Assembly: GCA_036307825.1 (NCBI GenBank)
Contig: JAXJWW010000088.1
Location: 1 to 9,272, forward strand
Direction of reading: 5' to 3'
Length of the DNA stretch: 9,272 nucleotides
Origin: RGIG9060 sp036307825
GTDB lineage: Bacteria > Spirochaetota > Spirochaetia > Treponematales > Treponemataceae
In this document: positions 1-7,287 of the stretch, in pieces
How positions within the stretch are numbered: position 1 is the stretch's first letter
Layout of the letters: each line of letters begins with the position of its first letter
Translations under genes and position numbers: made by a program
Notes under the pieces: generated by a model
The model's database searches: none
What the model was told of the DNA's origin: nothing
Seen by the model: only the letters and a program-made list of their open reading frames with translations

Positions 1-15
1 ACCAATTACACCCAT
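1..15 (-). CDS. Start of a gene that leaves the window (5 codons)
   Basis: The minus strand reads TTGGAG, seven bases, then ATG and codons for M-G-V-I-G before the window edge. The Shine-Dalgarno site and its spacing are good, and a TATAAT-like box lies about 37 nt upstream of the ATG. I infer the 5' end of a separate gene downstream of the glycosyltransferase. Five residues are too few to name a product, although an N-terminal MGVIG would suit a nucleotide-sugar or dinucleotide-binding enzyme or many other proteins. Confidence 0.5.
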
Positions 16-51
16 TTTATAACTCCAATATAAATGTACTAATTCTATAAC

Positions 52-57
52 ATTATA
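52..57 (-). promoter_or_regulatory. Candidate -10 box for the gene leaving the left edge
   Basis: The minus strand shows TATAAT, preceded by GTAGTAT, in the 97-nt gap between the glycosyltransferase stop and the next ATG. No convincing -35 hexamer lies 16-18 nt upstream; a TTGCAT lies 23 nt away, which is too far. In DNA this AT-rich a TATAAT can occur by chance, so it is only a candidate. I found no hairpin plus T-run in this gap, so the operon may end without an intrinsic terminator or read through. Confidence 0.3.
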
Positions 58-112
58 ATACTACCTAAAATAAAGAAAATATGCAAGTACAAATAAAAAC
101 ATATAGAAATAT

Positions 113-1120
113 TTACAAGTTAATTTTGAAGATATCTTCTCCCCAATAATCTAATAATATATCCCTACATTCTTGATAATTTTCTTTTGAAACTGAATTA
201 TCTAGCATAAGAATATTATTTTTTGCAAAATTGATACATTTTTCTTGCAAGGCTTTTTTATACATCAAAATAGATTGTTCTTCATCTTTTAACTGGCAAG
301 TTTGAAGCAAATCATTCAAATAAGAAAACAAAACGGTAAAAACCGTAGAAACAGAACAACTTTGTTCAAATTGTTTTACACTAAGATTTTTGCGATAAAC
401 GCTAATTCCAGTTACATAATTGTATTTGTAAACTTTTGTTTGAGGCAAACCAACATATTTTTTTGCAAAAAGATTGAAGAAAAAACTCAAACATAAATCT
501 TCACCTAGGGTACAATACATCATTGGAATTTCGTTAAAAACCTGATTTACTAAATCCCTAGAATACAACTTTGCCCAAACAAAACCATTATGGGATTTTT
601 CAGATTTGAACATAAAACTTTGCATAATATCAGAATTAACTAAAATTCCGCCATAAACTTCTTCAACTTTATTGACAATATCTTGCTTTATAAAATCCTT
701 TTCATCTTCTTTAAAAATTATTTGAGAATTACAATGAACAATATCTGCTTGATTTTTTACTGCATTTTCGTACATAACAGAAAGTGCATTAGGAAGAAGT
801 TCATCATCGCTATCAACAAAGGTGATAAAATTACCACAAGAATTTAAAAAACCAGTACGTCGTGCTTCTAAAAGTGAACGATTCTTTTTGTGCTTTACAA
901 GCTTTAGTGGAACTGCCGGAAATTCTTTTTGAACTTCTTTTACAATCGCTTCAACAGTTATTTTTGAGTCTTTCACTCCCGGAGAACAATCATCTACAAT
1001 GATAATTTCAAAAGAATCAAAGTTTTGTCCAGCAATGCTACAAAGACAAGTTTTTAAAACATTCTCTGTAGCATAAACTGGCACACAAACAGAAATTTTC
1101 GTACTAATATTGCGGTGCAT
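113..1120 (-). CDS. Family 2 glycosyltransferase (GT-A fold)
   Basis: A 335-residue cytoplasmic protein predicted to transfer a sugar from a nucleotide donor to a glycan, lipid or protein acceptor. The N-terminus shows the GT2 signature: beta-strand ISVCVPVY (residues 9-16), EIIIVDDCSPG (38-48) with the donor-binding Asp pair, an EARRTGF helix (85-91) and the metal-binding DXD-type motif FVDSDDEL (101-108). The remaining 220 residues are Phe/Lys/Asn-rich with no recognised domain, and no membrane segment is evident. The frame is open back to an ATG at 1213, but those extra 31 residues only shadow the preceding gene in another frame, and GT2 enzymes normally begin just before the IsVcVPvY strand. 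I therefore chose the ATG at 1120. It has no Shine-Dalgarno and overlaps the upstream lipoprotein gene by 17 nt, so it probably depends on translational coupling. Donor and acceptor are unknown; the context suggests decoration of a surface structure. Confidence 0.85.
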   Translation of the reverse strand: MHRNISTKISVCVPVYATENVLKTCLCSIAGQNFDSFEIIIVDDCSPGVKDSKITVEAIVKEVQKEFPAVPLKLVKHKKNRSLLEARRTGFLNSCGNFITFVDSDDELLPNALSVMYENAVKNQADIVHCNSQIIFKEDEKDFIKQDIVNKVEEVYGGILVNSDIMQSFMFKSEKSHNGFVWAKLYSRDLVNQVFNEIPMMYCTLGEDLCLSFFFNLFAKKYVGLPQTKVYKYNYVTGISVYRKNLSVKQFEQSCSVSTVFTVLFSYLNDLLQTCQLKDEEQSILMYKKALQEKCINFAKNNILMLDNSVSKENYQECRDILLDYWGEDIFKINL

Positions 1121-3713
1121 CAAAGAGAGGATCAAAAGTATAAAACATATTGGATGAAACACTTGCCTGAGTTGTAAAACTTGTACCAACATCAATTGTT
1201 TCTGAAATTTCACTAGCTAAATCAAAGAAAACAAATCTGTCAACATTGCAATCATTTGAATCAGGAACCATTCCGTCATCAGCAATAACAAGTTTTTTAT
1301 TTACGATACCTACAATTTTGCGTGGCAAGATAAAATGTTTTGCAGTTGCTAAATCAGCTGTAGTTAGAGGGAAAGAATTTCTTAATTCAAAATGATTTGC
1401 ATTCATCATTGGCTCAGAATTTTCTTTACGAGAAGAATTAGTTGTTAACTTAAACACACTACCGCGCATATGGATATCTGAATGAGCGTTTTGTAATGTC
1501 ACTTTATCTTCATAATTTGCTAACAAACCGTAAACTGAATTTCCATCAGAATACAAGTCTGTAATACGGAAAGTTGAATCATCTGGAAAACTTTCACCTA
1601 CTTTCAAGTTATTATCAGATACAGTCATGTAATAAGGTACAGGATATTCAACTTCTTCACTAACATAAGTTTTAGCAGGAATCAAGTTATAATAAACACC
1701 ATCATCACTTGTATATTCTGATAATGTATACTTCCAAATTACAGAATGCGTTACAACTTGTGCAGGTTGGGTATCTGTAAAAGTTGTTGCAAAATAAAAA
1801 TCGTTACCTTTTACCATAAAAGAAGTCAAATCTGAAGAATTCGCATTTGTCATCAAAATCAATAACCAAGTTTCAATAGTAGTAAGAATTTGATTAGATA
1901 CATCATAACTATAAAAACTATAACCACCATTTAAGAAATATCCAAAATACAACTTTCCATCATCAAAAGCCATTGCTGTAATACTAGATAATGTAACAGG
2001 ACTATCACCTATTTCAATCAAAGTAGCTTCTACTACTCCTTCATAATTTTTTGGATTAGTTATACTATAAAGAGCAGAAGAATCTTCACTATTGTTTATA
2101 AAATACCAAGTTTGATTTTCTTCGTCGTAGGTTGAAATTCCGTTAAAACCATATAGATAGCTACTGGTACTATCAATAATACTTGTATAAGTTTTGTTTT
2201 TTGCTTGAGTTTGTGTTATTAAACAAGGCTCTCTGCTATTCCAAGCAAAATTTACCCACTGTGTACTTGCATCATATTGAGCAAGTTTTCCCTTATCATC
2301 GATGTAAAATCTTGAAGCTAAACTATTACCCTGACTATCATAACTTTCACTAATATAAAAATTTGCATTGTTTGGTTTGCCGTTTTCGAAAGTTATAACA
2401 GTATCGCCTATATTCCAATCTTCAAAAGATAAGCAAATTCCTAATTCACCAGAAAAATTTTGTCCTATTACAAGCTTTGAAGATTTATCTAAATTAACAA
2501 CAGAATCTGAATTTTTTGCAATAGGAGTATCCAAAATTACTGTACCATCAACAGGACACCAATTAAGTTTAAAACCAGCACCAGTTGTATTAGTAAGTTT
2601 GATATTTTTTAGAGTAGTTAAATTAAAAGTTACAAAACTATCATAATTATTATTGGTAATACTAAAAATTTTAGAACCAAAAGAAGTTATTGTATTTACT
2701 CCTCTCTCAATTTCAGAAAAACTATTGTCATCACCTTCTTTATAAGCTTCAACATCTGAGATTAAATAAAATGTTCCAGAAATATTACTTTTTATATTTC
2801 TAAACCCAAGTGGATTAGACAAGGATAGTCCTGCGTAAGTAATAATATTTGTAGTATCGCTCGGATCATACTCATGGTCGTTATCAGAATTATCTACATA
2901 AAAAATTTGACTTTCGCTTAACTCTTCTACCAATTCGTAATCATTTTGTGTTAATACGATATTTGTAGTTATTCCATCTCCAATTTCTACAAGATTATCT
3001 TTTAACTTGATTGTGTAATTAAACCTCTCTAAGCCAGAAAATGTTAAGTAGTAATAGCCTGTAGGAATATTATAAGATACTGTAGTCGAGATATTATCTA
3101 CAAACTCAACTTTTTGGTTATCTAAAAATTCGATAGAATCAATATTATTTTGATCATCTAAATTTTGTTTTACAAGAGAGGCCATATAGTAGTTGTCACC
3201 AGCTACAAGGACTGATGAAAAATAAGGTTTTTCACCCATAGAATTCAGTAAACTAAGCAACTTACCACTCATATCCATTGTAATTGTAGCATAGCCTGTA
3301 GACTGGACTTCTGCATTAAGATTTTTTGTAGCAACAATGGGAACATTTACGCTAACTGAATTGCCATTAGTTATTGTTACTTGGGCAGAACCTGTAAATT
3401 TTTCTACTTCATCAATTTTGCCAGAAACTGAAATATCGTAAGTTCCGTCGGATAAGCCACTAAATAAATAATAGCCATTTTCGTTTTTGCCAGAAATTGT
3501 ATTGTTTTCGCCAGATTTTTGTAATTCCACAGTCCAATCAACATCCGAAATATCAGGACCAATAAGACGGCTTTGTTTTACAAAAACTTTAACCTGTCCA
3601 GCACCAGAATTTTGATTAGAAGATAAATCATCAGAAATTAAATTATCTTTACAAGAAAAAACAAAAATACTTAAAATTACAAATAAAACTAAATAAATCT
3701 TTTTCATTTTCAC
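1104..3713 (-). CDS. Large lipoprotein with beta-sandwich and propeller-like repeats
   Basis: An 869-residue exported lipoprotein. Residues 1-21 form a Lys-rich signal peptide and a spirochaete-style lipobox, FVFSC, with the lipidated Cys at 21. Residues about 40-128 look like a carboxypeptidase-regulatory or SpaA-type beta-sandwich (GYYLFSGLSDGTYDISVSG), and a second such segment (TGYYYLTFSGL) follows near 218-228. Residues about 310-455 are short beta-strand repeats reminiscent of a beta-helix. From about 515 to 835 there are roughly five propeller-like units: YLYGFNGISTYD, AMAFDDGKLYFGYF, FMVKGNDFYFATTF, RITDLYSDGNSVYGLL and KIVGIVNKKLVIADDG followed by DRFVFFDL. The ATG at 3713 has an AGGAGG seven bases upstream and lies 11 nt after the preceding lipoprotein gene. 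I do not recognise a named family. A role as a surface or periplasmic binding scaffold is inference; domain boundaries are by eye. Confidence 0.8.
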   Translation of the reverse strand: MKMKKIYLVLFVILSIFVFSCKDNLISDDLSSNQNSGAGQVKVFVKQSRLIGPDISDVDWTVELQKSGENNTISGKNENGYYLFSGLSDGTYDISVSGKIDEVEKFTGSAQVTITNGNSVSVNVPIVATKNLNAEVQSTGYATITMDMSGKLLSLLNSMGEKPYFSSVLVAGDNYYMASLVKQNLDDQNNIDSIEFLDNQKVEFVDNISTTVSYNIPTGYYYLTFSGLERFNYTIKLKDNLVEIGDGITTNIVLTQNDYELVEELSESQIFYVDNSDNDHEYDPSDTTNIITYAGLSLSNPLGFRNIKSNISGTFYLISDVEAYKEGDDNSFSEIERGVNTITSFGSKIFSITNNNYDSFVTFNLTTLKNIKLTNTTGAGFKLNWCPVDGTVILDTPIAKNSDSVVNLDKSSKLVIGQNFSGELGICLSFEDWNIGDTVITFENGKPNNANFYISESYDSQGNSLASRFYIDDKGKLAQYDASTQWVNFAWNSREPCLITQTQAKNKTYTSIIDSTSSYLYGFNGISTYDEENQTWYFINNSEDSSALYSITNPKNYEGVVEATLIEIGDSPVTLSSITAMAFDDGKLYFGYFLNGGYSFYSYDVSNQILTTIETWLLILMTNANSSDLTSFMVKGNDFYFATTFTDTQPAQVVTHSVIWKYTLSEYTSDDGVYYNLIPAKTYVSEEVEYPVPYYMTVSDNNLKVGESFPDDSTFRITDLYSDGNSVYGLLANYEDKVTLQNAHSDIHMRGSVFKLTTNSSRKENSEPMMNANHFELRNSFPLTTADLATAKHFILPRKIVGIVNKKLVIADDGMVPDSNDCNVDRFVFFDLASEISETIDVGTSFTTQASVSSNMFYTFDPLFDAPQY

Positions 3714-3724
3714 GCCTCCTAAAA

Positions 3725-4531
3725 CTAATTTAATTCCACATCAAAAATAAAAGAAGCATTAAATTTACCAACACCAGTTATATCAATTACTGCTTGAAGT
3801 ACATTATTTTGAGACAAAATTCCTTCGGTATTAAAAATATTCAGAGTAATTGAATCGGTTGTTACAGGAATAAAAACTTCCTCACCAGAGTTTTCATCAT
3901 TTTCAACAGTACCTAATTCCACACCGTTCAAAGTCCAACTAATTGAATAAGGTTGAGCAGTAGCATCCATTTCGCCAAAAATATCTAAACCTAAAATTTG
4001 AGCAGTCAATACATCATTTGATTTTACAACAAAATTTCCAGAATCTGATTTTTGTGTAATTTCATTTCTGTCTTTATCTGTAACAAATAATTCAAATGGA
4101 TTTTGAGTAAGATAAAATGCTAAGTCGTAATATTCTAATTCTACAGAAATATCTGTTTGTTTATCTGACAAAACAACTGATTCTGATTTTCCGTAAGCCC
4201 AAATTAAATCTGGAATGTTTATATCAGAAAAAATTATTTCAACGCAAACTTTATCACCTTTTTCAGCTTCTAATTGTACAGAAATTAATTGTTCTGGTAC
4301 ACAAGAAATTGAAAAATTATCTATAACAGAATTATCATCTGCATTCAATAGATTTACAGTTAAAAGTAAAGAATCCTCAGTTGAACTTCTAGCAAGCAAT
4401 TTCATATCAGAAGTTTGAGACGGAGCTGGAATCATAAATCCTGAATCTATTTTTTCTAAGTTTATATTTTCAGAACATGAAAAACACAAAAAAAGTAAAT
4501 AAATAAATAAAAGTTTAGATAAAAGTTTCAT
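3725..4531 (-). CDS. Lipoprotein of unknown function
   Basis: A 268-residue lipoprotein. The signal peptide MKLLSKLLFIYLLFLCFSC ends in a lipobox with the lipidated Cys at 19, followed by Ser-Glu-Asn. The mature part is rich in alternating hydrophobic and polar strands (DSLLLTVNLLNADDNSVI, KVCVEIIFSDINIPDLIW, SISWTLNGVELGTV, NVLQAVIDITGVGKFNASFIF), which suggests two or three Ig-like beta-sandwich domains. The segment from SISWTLNGVELGT to the C-terminus resembles the Ig-like modules common in gut bacterial and treponemal lipoproteins, but I cannot assign a family. AAGGAG precedes the ATG by seven bases and lies directly after the FecR gene stop (13-nt gap). Its neighbour downstream is also a lipoprotein of similar composition, so the two may act as partners in the outer membrane. 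Confidence 0.8.
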   Translation of the reverse strand: MKLLSKLLFIYLLFLCFSCSENINLEKIDSGFMIPAPSQTSDMKLLARSSTEDSLLLTVNLLNADDNSVIDNFSISCVPEQLISVQLEAEKGDKVCVEIIFSDINIPDLIWAYGKSESVVLSDKQTDISVELEYYDLAFYLTQNPFELFVTDKDRNEITQKSDSGNFVVKSNDVLTAQILGLDIFGEMDATAQPYSISWTLNGVELGTVENDENSGEEVFIPVTTDSITLNIFNTEGILSQNNVLQAVIDITGVGKFNASFIFDVELN

Positions 4532-4544
4532 ACAATTCTCCTTA

Positions 4545-5603
4545 TTAATTTTTATAAATTACATCTACATTTACATAGCATGATGTATCTGAATTTCCAG
4601 AATTTTCTTTCTCTGGAACCTTGTAAAAAATATTTACATTAACAAAACAAGCATTATCTTCAGCACTTCCAATATCTCCATTTTCATCATCAAAAATATT
4701 ATCATCATAAATATTATCATCATCGTCTACTGGCGGATTATCAGGATTAGGCTTTGGATCAGGCTCAGGTTCTGGTTCCGGTTCGGGTTCAGGCTCTGGT
4801 TCAGGTTCTGGTTCCGGCTCTGGTTCAGGTTCAGGCTCCGGTTCGGGTTCAGGCTCTGGTTCAGGTTCCGGTTCTGGTTGATTTGAAGGAATATCAGTTA
4901 TAGTTTCAGATGGTATTTGAGAACCATTAAAATTTCTTGAATCTGAAGCAAAATTTGTTCCCTTAAATTCATTATCAATATCAGAATTATTTTGCAAAAG
5001 TGGAGAAACACCAGTATCAGAAGCCAAAGTTACAGCAACTGGGGAATTTGATGCAGCATCTGCAGAAAGATTTAAATGCATTCCCTGAGAAACTGGAATT
5101 TGCTTTAAGGATTTACTTCCGTCAGGATTGATAACAGATGTTGTCCAAACATTTTCATAACTTATAACATCTCCTAAAGCACTAACTAATCCTGCAGTTC
5201 CTTTTACAGAAGCAGTTGCAATTGGAGTTCTAACTGTAAAATTAACTCGCTTATTATCTGAAGTTTTTATATCAGCAGTAATTTTTCCTGCATCCAAGAA
5301 TACTGATGTATCTCGCGAATTTTCATTTTCAAGTAATTCAGAAATTGTTAATCTTGATAAAGCAGAAACTGAAATTACAGAACCTTCAAACTTTAATGTA
5401 GCAGATGACCTAAAGCCAGTTGAAATCAAAGTTCCTTTTGAAAGAACTTCACCTGCCGAAATAGGAACCCAAAGTCCGTCTTGCTGTTTTTCAACTTTTC
5501 CAACTACAGAAACGACTTGAATATTGCGACTTTGTGCAAAACAAATTGATACAAAAAGAATTAGGGTAAAACACAAAAAAATTCTTTTGAATGTAGTTTT
5601 CAT
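4545..5603 (-). CDS. Secreted FecR-domain protein with (PE)19 rod
   Basis: A 352-residue exported protein. Residues 1-23 form a signal peptide (cleavage after CFA, before QSRN). Residues about 28-140 are a FecR domain: VVSVVGKVEKQQDGLWVPI, then GEVLSKGTLISTGFRSSATLKFEGS, strands VFLDAGKITADI and NFTVRTPIATASVKGTAG. A Ser/Asn-rich linker leads to 19 Pro-Glu dipeptides (243-280) and PDPKPNPDNPP, then an Asp-rich patch (293-306) and two similar tail motifs, CFVNVNIFYK (319-328) and CYVNVDVIYK (342-351). These hold the only cysteines of the mature protein. In the classical system FecR is a transmembrane anti-sigma regulator; here there is no internal membrane segment and no sigma factor nearby, so I infer a structural periplasmic or surface role. 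The PE tract recalls the TonB rod. The ribosome site lies in a run of seven G six bases before the ATG. Confidence 0.85.
   Translation of the reverse strand: MKTTFKRIFLCFTLILFVSICFAQSRNIQVVSVVGKVEKQQDGLWVPISAGEVLSKGTLISTGFRSSATLKFEGSVISVSALSRLTISELLENENSRDTSVFLDAGKITADIKTSDNKRVNFTVRTPIATASVKGTAGLVSALGDVISYENVWTTSVINPDGSKSLKQIPVSQGMHLNLSADAASNSPVAVTLASDTGVSPLLQNNSDIDNEFKGTNFASDSRNFNGSQIPSETITDIPSNQPEPEPEPEPEPEPEPEPEPEPEPEPEPEPEPEPEPEPEPDPKPNPDNPPVDDDDNIYDDNIFDDENGDIGSAEDNACFVNVNIFYKVPEKENSGNSDTSCYVNVDVIYKN
4761..4877 (-). repeat. Pro-Glu coding hexanucleotide repeat array
   Basis: About 117 nt of six-base units coding alternating Pro and Glu (residues 243-281 of the FecR-domain protein), with synonymous variation (plus-strand units GGTTCA, GGTTCT, GGCTCA, GGTTCC and similar). 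A stretch at 4779-4808 recurs exactly at 4839-4868, a 60-bp offset, which shows that a block of ten dipeptides was duplicated as a unit. Because every unit is six bases, gain or loss keeps the reading frame and changes only rod length. Confidence 0.9.
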
Positions 5604-5609
5604 TTTCTT

Positions 5610-5616
5610 CCCCCCC
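5610..5616 (-). promoter_or_regulatory. G7 tract forming the ribosome binding site of the FecR-domain gene
   Basis: The 13-nt gap between the barrel gene stop and the FecR-domain ATG reads, on the minus strand, seven G followed by AAGAAA and then ATG. The GGGGGGGAAG stretch is the only possible Shine-Dalgarno. A homopolymer of seven G here could slip during replication and alter pairing strength or spacing without touching either coding frame. This regulatory role is inferred. Confidence 0.55.
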
Positions 5617-6780
5617 TTAAAATGAAATTCTAATATGAGCTTTCAAAGTCAAATATGGTTCTTGATTTTGATAAACAGGATTTTGTTGATTATAGAAAAG
5701 CTGACTTGCTGACACATTCAACAATACATCATCAAAAAGTTCGTATCGTACTAGAGCAGAATATTGAAATCCTTTGTAATTCTGAACATTGTTATTATCT
5801 GTTACATCAAAAACAAAATCGCTACCTAAAGATAAAAATAAAGATTCAATAGGCTTAATGGATGCCAAAAATCCTGTTTTAAAAACAGAATCTAAGTTAC
5901 TTCCATCTGTTAAAACATCAGTGGAAGAAATTGGAGTAAAACTGTCAGAAACATAAAGTACATTTGCAGATAAAATTAAAGAATTAATTCCAGAGAAATA
6001 AGAAATTTCAGCCTTTGTTAAATTTCCCCAACTATGTTTTTCTGGATAACTTCCTAAGTTAAACTGATAAGTACTTGTAAAAGCATAATACAAAGATTTA
6101 TAAATTGGACCATCAAAAGAAATTCCTGAATAAATCCTGTTATAAGAAAAATCCTGTGTATCTAAAGCTGTATAAACTTCAAAACCAAGATTTTGAGATG
6201 CAAATAAAACAGGTAATTTTACAGATAGATTTGCAATTCCATAGGGAGCGGCGAATGTGTAAAAAGGATTTTTATCAGGGACAAAATCAGGAGAAAACAT
6301 TCCAACTGTATAACTATTTAATAATCCAGTATAACCTGCATAAAATTTCAAAACTAAAGATTGATTTGAAAAACTAAATGCAGCAACATCAATTTTTTGA
6401 GCAAGAACTTTTCCAGAAAAGTCATTTACTAAAAATCTTCCTACAGATAAATCCATAGTTCCATTTTCAAAATAAACCTTTGATGTTACTTTCAAATTTG
6501 ATAAATCGAATTTATTAGTAAATGTAGAATTTTTTCCAACTTGAAGTTCTGAATCATTTACAAAATCACCATTAAAAGAATAAAACAATTCAGTACTAAA
6601 AGTTGTGTTTTTTCCGAATTTTGCTCTTGTCCATAAAGTTGTTTCTACATATTGATTAAACGACAAATTAGTAACTGGATCTTGAACATAACTTGTTGTA
6701 GATAAAATTCCACCAAAGTCAAAAGCAAAAACAGAAAATGATGTTATTAATAGAAGAAAAACTAAAAATATACGCTTCAT
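5617..6780 (-). CDS. Predicted outer-membrane beta-barrel protein
   Basis: A 387-residue exported protein. The signal peptide MKRIFLVFLLLITSFSVFA is followed by FDFGG. The mature chain is a series of amphipathic strands of 8-12 residues with aromatic girdle residues and short polar turns (TTLWTRAKFGKNTTFSTELFYSF, LVLKFYAGYTGLL, YKSLYYAFTSTYQFNLG, SLILSANVLYVS, FQYSALVRYELF). It ends in LTLKAHIRISF, a final strand with C-terminal Phe as recognised by the BAM machinery. Length and strand number would suit a porin-like barrel of about 14-18 strands, estimated by eye. No plug or TonB box is seen. The start is two bases after the preceding stop; its GGAG site lies inside the end of the 156-aa gene, which implies translational coupling. 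Likely role: outer-membrane anchor, channel or export partner for the proteins encoded downstream. Confidence 0.75.
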   Translation of the reverse strand: MKRIFLVFLLLITSFSVFAFDFGGILSTTSYVQDPVTNLSFNQYVETTLWTRAKFGKNTTFSTELFYSFNGDFVNDSELQVGKNSTFTNKFDLSNLKVTSKVYFENGTMDLSVGRFLVNDFSGKVLAQKIDVAAFSFSNQSLVLKFYAGYTGLLNSYTVGMFSPDFVPDKNPFYTFAAPYGIANLSVKLPVLFASQNLGFEVYTALDTQDFSYNRIYSGISFDGPIYKSLYYAFTSTYQFNLGSYPEKHSWGNLTKAEISYFSGINSLILSANVLYVSDSFTPISSTDVLTDGSNLDSVFKTGFLASIKPIESLFLSLGSDFVFDVTDNNNVQNYKGFQYSALVRYELFDDVLLNVSASQLFYNQQNPVYQNQEPYLTLKAHIRISF

Positions 6781-6782
6781 TA

Positions 6783-7253
6783 TTATTTCTCCAAAGTCTC
6801 ACCAAAATCGGCAATAATTGATAATGCTTTTACACCAGAAAGTTTTGCATTTAGCTGCATTGTCATAGGAAAATAACCTGATGCAACTAATTGTCTAAAG
6901 GCATATCTAGGTGTTCTAAAAATAATATACATCAAACTTGATTTTACATTGTAGCAAGTACAGATAATTTGGGAAAAATCCTTTACTTGAATTGGATTTT
7001 CTAAATTTGCTTCATATTTTTTAGTGATTTTTTCAAGTTTTGGAAAGGAAGTAATCAAACTTTTAGTAATTTCAGAATTTTCCACAGAATTTTGAACTAA
7101 ATTCAAATCTTGAGCCACCAAGGTAGCAACTTGTAAAAATGTAACTTCTTTTGTATTTACAACTTCTTCAATAAAATCAAAAGATTGTGCAAAACAAAAG
7201 GATGAAATAAAAAGAAGAATTGCAAATGCAAAAATTTTTCTTAACTTTGTCAT
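6783..7253 (-). CDS. Small exported protein, first gene of the operon
   Basis: A 156-residue protein with a clear signal peptide (KLRKIFAFAILLFISSFCFA, cleavage before QSFDF at about 22/23) and no lipobox. The mature chain is mostly helical: EVTFLQVATLVAQDLNLV (36-53), then PIQVKDFSQIICTCYNVKSSLMY (87-109) and RTPRYAFRQLVASGYFP (113-129). From memory, the PRYAFRxLxxxGY segment and the following SGxxALxII resemble a treponemal periplasmic module related to SLH-like domains; I hold this loosely. Two close cysteines (98 and 100) may pair. GGAGG lies 12 nt upstream of the ATG, somewhat far. As the first gene, two bases before the barrel gene, it may be a soluble or peptidoglycan-associated partner of the barrel. 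No firm family assignment. Confidence 0.7.
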   Translation of the reverse strand: MTKLRKIFAFAILLFISSFCFAQSFDFIEEVVNTKEVTFLQVATLVAQDLNLVQNSVENSEITKSLITSFPKLEKITKKYEANLENPIQVKDFSQIICTCYNVKSSLMYIIFRTPRYAFRQLVASGYFPMTMQLNAKLSGVKALSIIADFGETLEK

Positions 7254-7287
7254 GAGGATGAAAAACCTCCAGAATAATGTTAGTTAC

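Noticed and set aside
63..112. Terminator after the glycosyltransferase
   Set aside because: The T-rich minus-strand sequence has no stable stem; only weak partial complementarity was seen.
302..496. Plus-strand open frame of 64 codons
   Set aside because: It lies inside the glycosyltransferase gene, has no ribosome site and its product is low-complexity Lys/Asn/Phe sequence; a shadow frame. The same applies to the other short plus-strand frames at 2368, 4117, 4215, 5655, 6105 and 7664.
1121..1213. Longer glycosyltransferase start at 1213 (366 residues)
   Set aside because: The extra 31 residues overlap the lipoprotein gene in another frame, have no ribosome site and lie before the normal GT2 N-terminal strand.
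4761..4877. PE array as TonB itself
   Set aside because: There is no N-terminal membrane anchor of TonB type and no C-terminal TonB domain; only the rod composition is shared.
4761..4877. CRISPR array
   Set aside because: The units are contiguous six-base codon pairs with no spacers and lie in frame inside a gene.
4545..5603. Classical FecR anti-sigma regulator
   Set aside because: There is no sigma-factor gene, no internal transmembrane helix, no cytoplasmic N-terminal anti-sigma helix and no TonB receptor nearby; the protein starts with a cleavable signal peptide.
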